Shown in pieces: positions 38,565-38,659 of a DNA stretch of 38,659 bases; positions within the stretch are counted from its first letter, which is position 1, and each line of letters starts with the position of its first letter. Source of the stretch: Lutibacter sp. GTDB lineage: Bacteria > Bacteroidota > Bacteroidia > Flavobacteriales > Flavobacteriaceae. The stretch covers positions 1 through 38,659 of the forward strand of contig DQTL01000091.1 of assembly GCA_015662775.1 (NCBI GenBank). Reading direction: 5' to 3'. The notes beneath the pieces are model-generated. The model did no database searches and was not told where the DNA came from. It saw only the letters and a list, made by a program, of their open reading frames with translations. Position numbers and translations under genes: made by a program.

Positions 38565-38659
38565 AGACACAATTTATTGCGTCTCTTAATAATAGCAGAC
38601 ACAATTTATTGCGTCTCTTAATAATAGCAGACACAATTTATTGCGTCTCTTAATAATAG
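38561..38659. repeat. Tandem array, 32-bp period, of GAGACACAATTTATTGCGTCTCTTAATAATAGCA units, truncated by the window edge
   Basis: Three exact copies of AGACACAATTTATTGCGTCTCTTAATAATAG starting at 38565, 38597 and 38629; first overlaps the DUF4349 stop codon. Confidence 0.95.

Noticed and set aside
38561-38659. CRISPR-like regular 32-bp periodicity
   Set aside because: Units are directly tandem and identical along their full length with no variable spacers, and there are no cas genes; it is a palindromic tandem repeat.
1-38659. Anti-phage defence island, prophage or biosynthetic cluster
   Set aside because: I looked for restriction-modification, toxin-antitoxin, CBASS/retron, phage structural genes and NRPS/PKS signatures in the ORF track and saw none.
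1-38659. tRNA or rRNA genes
   Set aside because: No cloverleaf-like or conserved rRNA sequence was recognised by eye; a tRNAscan/Infernal run would be needed to exclude them.

Overview
This is a Bacteroidota (probably Flavobacteriaceae) chromosomal window of low G+C, mostly ordinary housekeeping, envelope and transport genes. Main blocks: an MMPL/RND-like exporter end plus an SLC13 transporter; a T9SS-sorted secreted protein; penicillin acylase; a DUF59 Fe-S protein; CPBP protease; lysA; NhaC; two divergent SusCD pairs (12.6-21.8 kb); a polyprenyl synthetase with a small coupled ORF; a TetR-TolC-MBL-SDR-MFP-RND efflux cluster (24.4-33.2 kb); a Y1 (IS200-like/RAYT) transposase; a broken PorP/SprF gene; tsaB; EamA; TM2; rnpA; DUF4349. 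The most interesting content is palindromic repetitive DNA. The RAYT-type transposase gene (33271-33909) is bracketed by 33-nt palindromes. A full 33-nt copy of the same palindrome, plus a half copy, lies in frame inside the transposase CDS (33478-33531), encoding SDKMTPSDLIT as exactly 11 codons. A half copy supplies the transposase stop codon. Flanking copies show compensatory changes in the stem. Other repeat families occur elsewhere: GTAGAGACGTTGCATGCAACGTCTCTAC-like, a 32-bp period array at the window end, a 7-mer array upstream of lysA, and GTCATTGCG..GCAATCTC-like elements. Several of these arrays overlap a gene's stop codon. I also see two likely frameshifted genes and a probable IS110 remnant. 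No rRNA, tRNA or CRISPR was recognised. All family assignments are from reading the translations, with no database search.
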